Source of the DNA: Apoda limacodes
Lineage: Eukaryota > Arthropoda > Insecta > Lepidoptera > Limacodidae
NCBI GenBank assembly: GCA_946406115.1
Contig: OX291550.1
Coordinates: 26,202,722-26,266,721, forward strand
DNA length: 64,000 bases
Direction of reading: 5' to 3'
Of the stretch, positions 10,775 to 22,922 are shown in pieces. The notes beneath the pieces are model-generated. The model was not told the DNA's origin. It searched no databases and saw only the letters and a list, made by a program, of their open reading frames with translations. Every line of letters begins with the position of its first letter. Positions within the stretch are counted from its first letter, which is position 1. The position numbers and the translations under genes are program-made.

Positions 10775-12060
10775 ATGAATGGGGTATTAACCAAGGATAG
10801 AAGATACTGCATGTTGACAGGGCGAGGAATTTTTGGGTGGAGGATGTCATACAGTGCTATAAGGTATTTGGGGCAGCTGAAAAATATGTGGTCTACAGTA
10901 CCATCGTTAATGCCACACTCACAAAAAGAGTGGTCCCTAACTCTAATTTTAGCTTAAAATACTGGAGTACATGCATGTCCCAGTCTGATACGGCAAGTGG
11001 TCGACGTAACTAATTTTTCACAATTTCGAAACCGAAAGAACCAAGGTTTTGTAGGGATATCAGGTTGTAGTTGGCCATAATAACGGCCCTTAATGGATAA
11101 AGACTGTTTCCATACATGACTCCAATCTACTGCCATTTGCCTTTTAGCTAAAGATAGTAATTCCAAAAAGAAAATTTTATTAATGTTTTGTACACCTGAC
11201 TGAACTGCTTCTTTAGCCCAGTGGTCAGCTTTCTCATTGCCTTCTATTCCGTTGTGGCCTGGGACTCAGGCAAGGACAACCTCAATTCCTTGTTGGTGAC
11301 AATTTAACAACTTTTTTTATATTTAATATAATTGGGGTTTTTTTTTTTTAATTGATTTGCTATAACAGCTTGAAGACAGCTTTTTGAATCTGAAGGGACT
11401 ATTGATTTTGTAAGTTGATGGGATTCTGGCTTCTAATAGGGCTATAGATTCTCCTGTGAAAACTAAAGTTTGTGGAGGATTCTTAAAATTGAGGACAGTT
11501 TTATATTTTGGGATCCCAACGGCTGAGCCTACCGCACTTTCTTCAGAAAGTTTAGAGGCATCTGTTAAAATTCTTAACCTATTAGGGAAAAGACTATTTA
11601 GACAAGTGTTAAAAGCACTATTAGCACCTGGGTCACCTTTTATTAGTCCTAAGTCCAGAAAAACTGGTGGTTGGAACAAAGAGAGTCAAAATCTGTATCA
11701 TAAAGAGGCAAGAGAGGATATTGTGCAACTGAACATGGAAGACGATTTCGTTTTATAAAACTTTTAACTAGTCTTGGGTGTTCTTTGTTGTTCCAGTATG
11801 ATTTAGGGACACCAACGCACACAAAGTGCGTAGACGATCTAGGAGTGGATGAGAGGATAGTTGGAAAGTTTTTAAAAGAAATCTGTCACAAAGAAACTGT
11901 TTTCGCAACCCTAATGGGGGATCAACACACTCTACACGCTGAGCATTTAGAGGAGAGGATTTCATAGCTCCAATATCCAATACAATATTTTTAACAAAAT
12001 CAAATATTTTGCCCACAGACTTAGGATTTATTCGCTACGCTATGATTTTGACAATGGACA
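10775..12060 (-). pseudogene. LINE remnant: RT C-terminus, RNase H and zinc-knuckle region
   Basis: Reading the minus strand from about 12060 downwards, one finds a piece resembling the end of an RT domain (SSPLNAQRVE...PPLGLR), then an RNase H-like domain (ILTDASKLSEESAVGSAV... and GESIALLEAR, 11323-11580), then a GNEKADHWAKEAV segment near 11240 and, from 11166 to about 10780, a C-terminal region with RLGHACTP and a CECG...DHIFFSCP cysteine cluster. This order is known for LINEs carrying RNase H. Frameshifts and stops interrupt it repeatedly. Confidence 0.75.
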
Positions 12061-12370
12061 TTTCTACAGAGTATAACAGATTCAATAGTCGTAAATCATT
12101 GTTGTCTTTGGATCTTAGAGATGGGACATGCGTACGAATAAAATAGAATGATTTTAGATTTTTCATTACCGTATAAGTAATATCTTAAGGTCTTGCAATA
12201 GTTCTAAGGCAACCGTATTAAATAATTTGAAAATAAGATACTTATTTTTTACGTAAAACTGATGCACCGATCCCCGATATATTATCCATGTATCGGAATT
12301 AGAAGACAGTGATAATGATAGTGATGACGAATAAAAATAAATATCAGTTTTTTTTCAAAACAACAGTTGT
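12061..12370. other. Interval upstream of the LINE remnant
   Basis: The minus-strand sequence next to the LINE remnant has only faint RT-like pieces with many stops. Nothing else is recognised. Confidence 0.35.
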
Positions 12371-12800
12371 TAGGGTTCCGTACCTAAAAAGGAAATTAAA
12401 TAGGATCATTTTGTTGTCCTTTTGTCCGTCTGTCTGTCAAGTCCCTTATTTTTAAGAACCCGTGAAGGTATCAAGGTTAAAATAAATATTAACTAAGGTC
12501 TACGGTCCCCTTGAAGTTGTAAAATATCAAGCTTCTAAGTCAACGCAATAAAAAATACGGCTATTTTTGTCGCATATTTTGGCATACACAGATAAATGAT
12601 ACTTCCCGTTGTCTTGCATCACAAAAATAGGCAAAAATTAGAAATGTGGTAATTTGTAGTTATAACACATTAAAAAAAGTTTGTCTGTCAAGATCCTTTT
12701 ACCTAACAACGCGTACAGGTATCAAGTTAAAATTAATATTAAAGACTAAAGTCAACAGTCGCTTAAAGTTGTAAATAAAGTCAAATATTTGGTATGTTTA
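12371..12800 (+). repeat. AGGGTTCCGTACC-type dispersed repeat (two overlapping pieces)
   Basis: It begins AGGGTTCCGTACCTAAAAAG, then has the GTCCGTCTGTCTGTCAAG block, GAAGGTATCAAG(G)TTAAAA, a block ending TACTTCCCGTTG, and a second partial copy from about 12660 (GTTTGTCTGTCAAGATCC...). The same series occurs in reverse at 16450-17025. I recall this family as very common in Lepidoptera; its class is not clear from sequence. Confidence 0.7.
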
Positions 12801-13386
12801 AATTTGTCTTTATTTCTTAATATTTTTGCAGTCGGGTCTTTTTATTTATTTAATTAGGTACTTTTTTTTAGCTGTTATAATATCTTTATATTGTATTGTC
12901 ACAGACGACAGAGATAGTACTATTATATTACATCTAATCGTTACTTTAAACTGTATGGCCTATGTAAAAATTAACTTCAGCAAACACGCTTATTGATTAC
13001 TCAGCAAAAAGATAATTTTATCGACAAATGGATTGTTGGGGTTGATTATATGACCACGCTGTGCTGAAATATCGAAAACAAACTTATCGTGGTAAGACAA
13101 TGACCTATTTTACTAAGAATAGTATTTATAAAGTTCCATTAATTTGATTATTAGAAAGTTTAAAAATTAGAAGGTGTGACAATTTTTCTTTGAAAGCCAA
13201 TAACTCGCATAATATAGATTCATATTTTATGAGAATATATTTTTGAGCAGCCCCAGAATAATATTGTTTCTATTATACTAAACCTATATCTACCTATATC
13301 TTGAATATTAATTAATAGTAGTAGTAATTTGGTAGCAAACTGGTTGAGGGGAAATTTTCAACATGGACCGTGGTTTTGTCAAATTT
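12801..13386. other. Non-coding interval before the second lipase
   Basis: AT-rich, with no gene seen. I looked for an exon with ATG, hydrophobic codons and a GT donor that could supply a signal peptide for the lipase at 13527 and found none that is convincing. Confidence 0.4.
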
Positions 13387-13508
13387 AGCGCTGACAACAC
13401 TTCATATTTTTATTATGCATTTGAAATTCCGGTTTCTTGGTCATATCTGATTGACATTTATATTTTAAATTTAATATTATGTAGTTGCAGCTTATTTCTG
13501 TGACTGTT
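13387..13508 (+). repeat. Segment upstream of second lipase, also present at 10067-10190
   Basis: Same-order matches to 10067-10190 are described at that entry. It runs up to about 18 bases before the acceptor AG at 13525-13526, so it covers the intron end or promoter-proximal DNA of the second lipase. Confidence 0.6.
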
Positions 13509-13526
13509 TTTTCAAAACCATTACAG

Positions 13527-14911
13527 TGAATTCCAAAATCCGTATTTTATATTCCCAATGTAAAGAACTTCTTCTAAATAAATGTTTAGATAACCTTAAA
13601 ATTCCTTATAGGCGACGAAAAAACCTTGGACCAATGAGTACCTCATTTGAAGACTTTAAGAAAAAGATCAGCAAGGATATTAATAACTATATAGGATCTG
13701 TTAAAGAAAGCAGCAGAAAAGTAGCGGAGTCATGGTCATATTTGCCCGGCGACGACTCTGGATCACGGATTAACAACCCCGACGTGATACTTTCAGTACC
13801 ATCAATAATAGCAAGTAATGGATATAGATGTGAAACACATACTGTCACATCTCAAGGATATATACTAAATATTCATCGAATTCCACATGGTAAAACTAAT
13901 TGTGAAATATCTTCTAAGGCTGTGCTCCTCCAACACGGGTTACTTGCAAGTTCAGCTGATTGGATATTAAATGGACCAGAAAAGGCCCTTGCATATGTGT
14001 TAGCTGATGCTGGCTATGATGTCTGGATGGCTAATATCAGAGGGAATAAATATTCAAAAGAGCATGAATGGTTAAAACCTAATTCAAAATCATATTGGAA
14101 CTTTTCATGGCATGAAGTTGCATTGCATGATATTCCAAGCATTATAGATTATATTGTTGACATAAAAGGCACAGATACTAAAGTAAGTTACATAGGGCAT
14201 TCAATGGGAACTACAATATTATTTTCTATGCTTTCTTTACGGCCAGAATACAATGATGTATTAACTGTAGGAATTGCACTTGCTCCGGAAGTATTTTTGA
14301 CGGATGTTAAATCTCCTCTGAAAGCACTAGCCCCGATAGCCAGTAATATTGCTTATATGGAAATGATATATGGTGTTTATGAATTTATTCCAAAACAATC
14401 TTTGTTGGGTAAAATTACAAGCAAATGTGAAGAGGATAATTTAGATGCTGTGATAAAAAAAAATATACTTTTCTACATTTGCGGGGCAGATGAAGGTCAA
14501 TTCAATAAATCTTTGTTGCCAGTTTTCTTAGCACATTATGGTACAGGAACTTCTTGGAAGACAATATTGCATTTTGCGCAAGTACTATTAAGTGATGGTA
14601 AATTCCAACAATTTGACTACGGGAGTTCTTTCAATAAACAAATGTATGATTCTGAAACCCCGCCAGAATATGATTTGAGTAAAGTATCTTTGCCAATTGT
14701 TTTAGTTTGGTCTGAAAATGATTTGCTGTCAGGTGCACAAGATCTCTGTAAGTTAATTGACAAGTTACCTCCCGCTACAACAGAAACATATGTGGTTCCA
14801 TATCCTGAGTTTAACCATATTGATTACCTTTTGGCCATTGATGCTCCTAAATTGTTGAATGAAAAGATATTAGAAACTCTAAATAAAATTGATGTTTATT
14901 CCATTTCCTGA
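13527..14911 (+). CDS. Lipase of the same family, 3' exon or N-terminally reduced copy
   Basis: The frame encodes a lipase core closely similar to the gene at 3159. If translated from the first in-frame ATG (13634) the product has 425 residues. It then starts in the helical extension (MSTSFEDFKKKISKD...) and has the oxyanion loop LQHGLLASSADW, the elbow GHSMG with Ser 190, Asp 363 (SENDLL) and His 395 (FNHIDY). No signal peptide is encoded. The frame is open upstream of 13634 as far as 13527, just after TTACAG, a plausible acceptor with a phase-1 junction, so a 5' exon with the signal sequence may exist that I cannot find. The catalytic residues are all present, so the enzyme may be active. 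A tandem copy of its last codons follows and supplies the stop codon. It could be a real gene or a young pseudogene lacking its leader. Confidence 0.85.
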
Positions 14912-14997
14912 GTTCAACCACTGTTTACCTTTTGCCATTCATGTTCCAAAGTTGTTCAGTGAAAAGATATAAGATACACAGGAAAATTAATAAAAAT
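14793..14997 (+). repeat. Tandem duplication of the lipase C-terminal coding segment
   Basis: The segment 14793-14889 (CCATATCCTGAGTTTAACCA...) is followed by a diverged copy at 14897-14997 (CCATTTCCTGAGTTCAACCA...), offset about 102 bp. In its own frame the second unit still reads PFPEFNH...VPKLFSEKI before a stop. It is out of frame with the gene, and the gene's TGA (14909-14911) lies inside it. Confidence 0.85.
14989..14994 (+). terminator. Poly(A) signal of the second lipase
   Basis: AATAAA lies 78 bases after the stop codon, the same distance as in the first lipase. Confidence 0.55.
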
Positions 14998-15967
14998 AGT
15001 TAATCACTTCTGTTATATATAAATCACAGCTGTTCCTGCTTCTCTAACTTACTTATGTATGTAAGTTTATACATGCTAATTTTAGAAAGTAGTCTTAATT
15101 TATAAACATGATCTACTAAACCAGTAAAAACCTTCCTTGATAAATGCGGAAACACAAAATCAAAATTAAATTTGTTCGGTAATTCCTGAGATTATGATGA
15201 ATGATGAGATTAGCATGATAAACACAAAAACCTAGCAGCTTTATGCAGTACTAATAGATTTATATTTTTATACTTATATAGTTCTTTGTTAGTTATGTAC
15301 TACTAAATCATAGTATTATGAATTTTGCTGCCTCAGTTTATATATCAATTTCTATATTTAGAACTTTGATGTTAGTAAAATATGTTTGTACGTAATTTAT
15401 TTTTACAAAATGGATCTGAAGTACAAATTTTCAATTCATTTTAGTGGTTTATTTGGCCTATGCCTCCTTCATGGAAAGCCCTGTGCCTCTTTAGCGGAGA
15501 ATATGAAGGCTAAGGTTGAGGCTGTGATGATGAATGATTGTTTTGTCATTTGAGATGAGTAGATATGGCCCCAATTTTTTATTGGTGTAATCCTAACAGG
15601 GAACTTAGCCTGATGTAGCCATAGCTCTGTTAGTTTTTAGTCTATATTACTTAATTTACTAATAGTCCAGTTATTATAATAGTTTTCGCAGAAAACCCTT
15701 AACAGTAATTTTTCTTCATAAACTGCCAGTGGAGGCAATACCGTACTTAACTACTAAAGTCAGTTTTAATTAGGGTGGTTATTTTGGGTAAGGGGTTTGT
15801 TGATTTACAGTCATTATATTAATTTTTTGCAGAAAAATCTAAATTTTCAAATATTTTGTAAAAAGTAGTCAACTAATTGAAATCTTGGCAACAGTGGCGT
15901 AATTCGCGACGCTCAATTTTAAATTCGTTTTAAAATTTCTATCAGCTAAATGAGCTCGATCCTATAC
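14998..15967. other. Non-coding interval with a LINE/SINE-type 3' tail
   Basis: At about 15451-15538 GGCCTATGCCTCCTTCATGGA leads to GAATATGAAGGCTAAGGTTGAGGCTGTGATGATG, a tail resembling those at 18905-18975 and 40690-40790. Nothing else is recognised. Confidence 0.5.
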
Positions 15968-16020
15968 AATATATATATATATATATATATATACCTATAT
16001 ATATATAGGTATATATATTT
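15968..16020. repeat. Palindromic (AT)n microsatellite
   Basis: An (AT)n run is followed by ACCTATATATATATAGGT and more AT, making a cruciform-prone tract. Confidence 0.85.
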
Positions 16021-16449
16021 ATAAAGGTTTTTAGCAGGTTATCTTGAATATGTCATTTCAGGAGGGTTAAGTCTACTTTTAGTTTTAGGAAAGGTTCATA
16101 CATAGATAAAGGATTTTTCATAACAAATCACTACTATTGTTGTGTAAGGTACCGACTATAATCAAAAATGCTTTTGGTAAATTCTAGTCCACGTCCACGA
16201 GGAATGACGTCATCGTATTTAACGGAGACTCTTTGAGTAACATAAATAAAAAAGTTATTTTTCTCAATTTATACGCTATCTACTTGTATGGGCACGCCTG
16301 ATGTTAAAGGTAAAGGTTAAAGGTAATTTTTTTATACAAAATGATGTCGGTAAGCCATTATCTACGAAGTTCCGTACAAATTTATTTTATACATGTATAT
16401 ATCAAGTCTTACAGGTTTTCCTATATTTTTGATGAAAAAAAAATCTTGT
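16021..16449. other. Non-coding interval
   Basis: No gene is seen. The sequence is AT-rich and probably made of decayed repeat DNA. Confidence 0.4.
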
Positions 16450-17025
16450 TTCTTGCCAAATTTCATGATTCAAGGTTAACAGGAAGTACCCCATAGGTTT
16501 TGATTTATTTATGACATATACAATATGCGACAAAAATGACGTATTTTGATCATTTTTTTTTATTGCATTGACAAGCTCTATTTTTTTGTATGTAAGTGAC
16601 CATAGATTTGACTTGATACCTCGACCTGGAGTAAAAGGGTCTTGACAGACAGATAAACAAACTATTTTCCTTTAACGTGTTATAACTACAAATTAAAGAA
16701 TTTCTGTTTTTTTTTTTTTTTAATATTTGTGATGTAAGACTTTGCTTCGTGTCAAATTTCATAAGGACTACTGCAACGGAGAGAGTAATAAGATAAGATT
16801 TGATTTAGCTTTGAATGCCAAAATATGCGATAAAAATGGCCGTTGTTTTTTATTGCGTAGACTTAGAAGCTAAAAAAGGGAACTTAGTATTTGATATTAA
16901 TTTCAACTTGATACCTTCACGCGTTTCTGAGAAAAAGAGTTGACAGACAGATAGACAGACGGACGGACAGCAAAATGATCTTAAAAGGGATCCTTTTTCC
17001 TTTTCAGGTACGAAACCCTAAAAAT
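16450..17025 (-). repeat. AGGGTTCCGTACC-type dispersed repeat, minus strand
   Basis: Read in reverse, it runs from a TTTAGGGTTTCGTACCTGAA start at 17025 through the GTCCGTCCGTCTGTC block and GTGAAGGTATCAAGTTGAAA, and ends with GGTACTTCCTGTTAACCTTG near 16470. This is the same series as at 12371-12800, with an internal partial copy. Confidence 0.7.
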
Positions 17026-20000
17026 AACATTTTCTGATAAGCCTTTTTTAATTTTTTATGAATTTTGCAAAGTTGCTGGATTTTCTGTATACAGCAACTT
17101 CAAATTTTGTTACGCAAGGCTGCTGTTATTTGGCGTCAGTGCCTAAATTAAAATATACCGAGCAAGCCAAGGATTCTAAAATTAACCTCAACTCAAAACA
17201 AAGCGAGTGGTTTTAAACATAGAACCCTAAGTCAAGTGACTGATTCAAAGGCACAAGACCCAAATAATTTTGGAGCTGTACAAAATACACATTTTTTCAT
17301 CTCACTACAGCTACAGAATAAGTTAGCAGTACCTACTACAGCGAAGAAAATAAATAAGCTTGCTTAAATAGCACTAAGCCTACATACAAAATGGAACATT
17401 AAGTAGGTACTACTTATACTTGTTTTGGATAGTTGAATTTTATACTCAGTCTCTGAAAATCATTACGAGTCAGTTGAACGTTTGCTTTCAACTTTTATTC
17501 GTCATTCTTTTTTGAAGATCCGTGTTTCTAATCGTTTCATTATTGTTTTTTTTATTGGAATTTAATAAAAATAGCGCGCTTGGCAAATTTGTTTTTTATT
17601 ATCATTTAACTTTATTAAATGACTGCATGAGACCGCTATGTTAAGTATGAAAGTTGATTGACCTAAAAGCTTTTACTAGGAATGAACAACTCTACATGAC
17701 ATGACTCATTAATGTTTGCGTGCCTTATATGCGGGTCATGGTCTCCTCCTTTTTTAAAGTAGGTTAATTTTTAGTTTTGAATTAATAATATCTCATATAT
17801 GGGTACCTGCAGACCATTCGCTTCCTCCTTTTATAAAGCAGGTACAAAAAAAAATAAACATGACAGGGGAACCATCAGGGGGACACGAGACCCACACCAA
17901 ATTGAATGGAATGTTATTTTAATAAATATATTAATTTATTTAATATATTCCCTATTTGTCCACCCTGTATGTCAAACATCAAAAACCACCAGGGAGGACA
18001 CGAGTCTGACACCTTTAATTTGCGTTCATCATTATCAGAGTAGCTTAATTTCATTTTCGTTCCAAAAAAGTTTGAATTCGTGATTAATTCGATCGCATGT
18101 GAATTGGCTCCCAGAAAAGCGGTTGTATAACTCTAATTGTAGGTTATCGTTTTTAAGTCCATTACCCATTCTATTGCCGATTTTGTTGAACACTTTCACA
18201 ATTCTTAAGCGCGCGGCAATGGTGTTAGATTTGAAACCGATTCCTACTATTTTATACCATAGTGTTCCTCTATTTAGGATTTGGCAACAACTGAAATGTG
18301 AATAGACTAGCTATCTTTATAGGATTAATCATAGTGACTAGATACCCGCCCGACCGGTGAGAGCATTAACCTTTATCCGCGAACGATATAGTTGTCCCGC
18401 TTGCTCCTCCGAGTCCGAATAGACAGCGATTCCACTACGAAAGAGCTGAGCTTCTAGCGCGTGATTTAGGTAGGCCCACCACTTTATACTGTGTGCTTAC
18501 CAAGCGTATTAAATGAACAGTTCCCTGTGAATCATCAACCGTCCTTGACTAGAGCAGTTTTGCTGACTGTTCGTTTAGGAAATTGGCGGTAATAGAGTGA
18601 AGTGTAAAAAACCGGTCATGTCCCAAGTCAGACTCGCGTTCTAAGGGTTCCGCGCCTAGAAGTTACCTACTTTAATTCTTTAGTAAATAACAAACAAAAA
18701 ATAAAATTTCTATTAAAAATTAGATAAAGGAATGATCGCTATTATTTTAGTTATTATTAAAATTGAGATGCATCGACTTGATTTTTGTTTTATTTAGTTC
18801 TTCGGAAACCAGACTTTGGAAATAAAAGTAATTTTTGTACAATTTTTTTCCATAACTCAAAAACTACGTTGAATTCAAATAAATATGAGCAACATTCGTT
18901 GCGTTACCCGGACCTTAGCCTTCTCCAAGGCGAGGTCTGCTTGAGCCTCTACAGTGGGGATATAACGGCTGAGGCAATCTGCAGGGTCTACATACGTAAT
19001 TTATGTTAGCCGTTTTGTACTTATATTTTAATAAAAACCTAATAGTCACTATGTAAAAACAAGCCACCTAAATACTCGTACTATCGAAACAGAATTGATA
19101 AAACTAAAATACTCTAGGACCGAGTATATTTAAAAGATATTCACTCAGTTCAGTGACGCAATAAGGAAGACTAGATAACGGTAAACATGCAATGCCAAAG
19201 GCCGCTTGGCTATGGTTGGTTATGGCTATGGCTTGCCCCGATTTATGTATATATTATTATAACTAGGTGTATGGTGTTAAACATACGTGTCCGATACGCT
19301 GTTGAAATGTTTTTAGAGTTCCGTAGTCAAATGGCAAAAACCCTTATTGATTAATATAGAGCAAACTTTACAGCTTGACAAATCTATGATATAAAAGAGG
19401 ACAAATACAATGTTATTACAAAGTTTGAATTATTACAGTTAACATGTGGGTATGTCGATCACGTACCGTAGGTGTGTAAGAGAATTTTAAAAAATAACAC
19501 GATATATAGGGTTCTATCGTTTCGGTATAAATAGTTTTCATGTTTTATAAATTTCACAATTTTGATACCGCCAGTTTTACCACCAGCTGACCGGTAGCGA
19601 TACTTTTCGTTATAGTAGCTTTGAAATGTTACTCAGAATGCAGTCCCGGTGCGATAAACAACTACGACGTGAAAACCACGGTTCATGAAATTCAATCTAA
19701 AATAATCCAACCTAAACCAACTCACCACAAACAACCACAGGTTATAGCAAGGTATTTCGTAGTTTGTGCGTCAGCGGTCAATGTCAAATTTTGACTAGGT
19801 ACCGGTCTACTTGATTTAATACGGTAAAAAACGAACTTAAACCAACCAAAACGGTGGTTTCTTGTAGTCATAGTAACGGACCGCTACCAAAGACTGTATA
19901 GGATAATATAGGGAGAGTTTTGGTTGCAATTCGTACAGTCAACGTCAGAGGACAGTATCCCCTTGTTTTAAAACTATAACCAATGCAACTTGAGGCTCAA

Positions 20001-20984
20001 TACTCTGCCGGCGAGCAGGCACAAACAAGACAAAAAATCAAAAAAGTACACCTTTTCCTTACAAATAATTAATATCAATCCGTCTTGTAAGTCGGGGTCT
20101 TTTCTAGATCTTCCGACAAACTTAATCTACTCGTTGTAGCCATTTATCTGCGGAGGCGCTAATTAATCTTATTAAAATAATGCATTAGTTGTTTAAAAAT
20201 TTTAAGGCTGCCAAAGTGGAAACATTTGGCTGGAGCCACAAGTATAAAAGGACTAAATCAATTAATTAATCCGTATTGAATGGATTGATGAAAAAATGAG
20301 AATGAGATACTGAAGAACCTTTATTTTAAAATTCAGAAGACTCACTCCATAGTAGGCCCGATAAACCCTCCCCCTGTATGCATGCGTCCTGTACGCGGTT
20401 CCGTATATTCGAGCTCAATGTGTACTTGTGAGCCTTGTGAATGAATGTAGAGAAGACATATACGGGAGAAGGTGTTTTTAAAGCGCTTAGTGTGGAGTGA
20501 GCGTTATGTATCTACAGCTTTTGTGCTATGATAGTAAAATATGGTATAACGCATTTTGATTAACAAAATATTTATAGTTTAAGATATTTAAAGTAATGCA
20601 TGACGATTGCAAAGAAAAGAAATGCAGGATTCCCCTTAAGTGCCTTGAAATTAAGATTCGTTGGCGTGGAATGCGTACGTGCTGTCTGTTTATGTTGAGT
20701 GATGGATGATGTAAGTAATGTGACTCATGCTAGTGATGTTAGTATTATAAATCGTAATCTATAAATGTATGCATGTACGGACGTGTTTGTATGGACGTGT
20801 CATTTATTTTTAGAATTTATAATAATCTATTTTTATTTCGGACATTTCTGTCCATAAAAAAACACTTATTATACTAATTTGCACTAAATAAAAGTTACAT
20901 TAATTATTTACACATTAAAAAATAATAATTGAAGTTTAAATAATAATAATAACATTATAATTAAAATACACTGAAACTATTTAT
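17026..20984. other. Gene-free interval with scattered repeat tails
   Basis: No coding exon is supported in these 4 kb. At 18905-18975 a LINE/SINE-type tail (CCTTAGCCTTCTCCAAGGCGA ... ATAACGGCTGAGGC) is visible, and near 19314 a GTTCCGTAGTCAA word of a dispersed family. I searched for upstream RNase Z exons (HxHxDH, GTGS, CGEGT motifs) and saw none. Confidence 0.5.
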
Positions 20985-21377
20985 AACTGACTCTTCTGTC
21001 TATGCACCCTTGTCCAGTGCTCCATAAAAACAGTCAGAGTCCATCCTGTGTGCAATCAATTGCAAGTACATGTTAGGGCTGCGTCGCAATCTGCTCATTA
21101 TAGACTCTGTTCTCTTGCGCATTATTGTTGCGAAATCGTCTATTCTCGCTTCAGCAAACATTTGCGAACCGCTACAGAATCGAGGCAGCCCCAACAGCAT
21201 CCTATAAGCATTGTTATATTGCATACGAAGGGCGCTGTATGTCTTTAGCGTATAATTTATATTTAACTTGCCTCGTTGTATATGATCAAATTTTTGAAGT
21301 AAATTTTGACTAATTTCTCTATCGGATCGTGGTGCAATTTTGCATGCAATGCACTTTGGGTTTACATAACAATGCAA
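20985..21377 (-). pseudogene. LINE reverse transcriptase C-terminal remnant
   Basis: A 125-codon minus-strand frame contains YSALRMQYNNAYRMLLGLPR followed by FCSGSQMFAEARIDDF and MRKR...S.LRRSPN. The signature (A)LR.QYNNA.R.LLGLPR.CS.S.MFAEA is one I know from lepidopteran non-LTR element polymerases. The remnant is short, and its upstream RT domain is not found. The sequence just left of it is probably its 3' UTR. Confidence 0.75.
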
Positions 21378-21715
21378 TATTCAAAACGTCTGTGTGCGTA
21401 AAATCTTGAATGTCGACATAAAAACTTTTGTTAATTCTAAAACTTCTACTCAAAAAACATTCAGGCGTAAAAAACACAAAAAAATATGTATAAAAGCGAT
21501 TAAACACTTAATTTTATATTACGTATATACACTAAAGACTCATAAACACATACACGCACACACCCTTACACTATTCTGCCTTTGGATGTCCAACTATTGG
21601 TATATTCGTGCATTTTTTCGTATTTTTAGTCCAAATAGACAAACAGCTTTTGGCCTTCTATAGTCTGCAATTTTGAAGTGTCTCTTATTTTTAACTCTTT
21701 TAACTCTGTTTTATT

Positions 21716-22110
21716 CGACTTCAAAAAAAGGAGGAGGTTCTCAATTCGTCGGAATCTTTTATTTTTCTTTGTTTCCCGATTACTCGAAGACGCCTAGACC
21801 TATTCGGGAAATTCTTTTTTTGTTTAGAAGGGTATACTCCCCAAATGGTCACATGGTTATGAGGTCAGAATATAATAATGGGATCCTAGAGATATCGAGG
21901 AAATTCTTATAGGCACACTTTAAGCGATTTTGGTATTTAGTGTAGGAGGTAATAAGCCAATAGGTTATTTAAAAGTAAAACAATAAAAACTTTTTAACAA
22001 AAACAACAACCGAGTTCAAAATGATGCACTAGAAAGGTAAAAATAATTATTTCACAAAATCTTCAGTGCTTTTACAACCCAGAAAAAAATTAATGGTACA
22101 CAGATAAAAA
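21716..22110 (+). repeat. GACTTCAAAAAAGGAGGAGG-type dispersed repeat
   Basis: It contains TTCGACTTCAAAAAAGGAGG, TTTCCCGATTACTCGAAGACGCC and a tail AAAACTTTTTAACAAAAACAACAACCG ... TTGCACTA-like GATGCACTAGAAAGGTAAAAA. The tail block recurs on both arms of the hairpin at 51540-51860. I recall this family from many moth genomes. Confidence 0.6.
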
Positions 22111-22279
22111 GGATTTCTCTTTTCAAGACGGAGTACTTTCTCAAAATATTTAGTTATTCCAAAAATATATTTTCCCAGATTAAAAATATATCTATACATA
22201 TAATAAAATGGTAGGAAAGTCAAAACTGTACATTGAATATTTTTTTAAAGAATACTTGGGGTGTGATCTACAATCGATA

Positions 22280-22695
22280 CCGAAGCCAAAAATATAGTTT
22301 TTAGAATTTTTGTCTGTATGTATGTTCGGGATAAACTCAAAAATAACTGCATGGATTTACTTCAAATTTGGCACGAATATTATTAAGAATTCGGGTCAAC
22401 ATATAGGCTACATATTATCACGCTATCACCTACGGGAAACGAGCAGTGAACCTTTATTTCTTCAACGCATTCTGTCATATCTAACGACGCATGTCACACA
22501 TAGCCATTTATTTTATGTTAAAAAATCGTGTAAAGTCATAACTATGTGTAATAATTTTTTACCATATAAAAATGTTTCCTACTTGCTAACTAGATGGCGT
22601 TGGCGTCGAATTAAATCGCGCTATGGTTTCGTTCACAAAAGGTGATCTTATAGTAAAGCGTTCACGCAGACGACGTCGCGGGCAGCAGCTAGTTT
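22280..22695 (+). repeat. Dispersed repeat ending in GCAGCTAGT
   Basis: It opens with ATTTTTGTCTGTATGTATGTTCGGGATAAACTC, includes GAAACGAGCAGTGAACCTTTATTTCTTCAACGC, and ends CGTCGCGGGCAGCAGCTAGT. Ends of the form (A/G)GCTAGT recur at 25568, 29965, 34757 and, as GCCAGTA, 41832. A CTAG end is compatible with Helitron-like termini, but this is only an inference. Confidence 0.5.
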
Positions 22696-22922
22696 TGTTA
22701 TAAAATTACCACTTGTCTCTTTCTGATACTATTTTATTCTTAGATTTTTTGTTATTTTAAGATAAATATGCTTAATTTGAGATTTGGTTTTATTTCAGTC
22801 AAAAAGATTGACTTCTTTAAAATCAAGAATTTAATCCCTTTTAAGATAAATCTAAATAATATCAACAGATGGTGTTGTACAGTTATTGACACTAAGCTAT
22901 GACGCGCTATTTAGAATGATGA

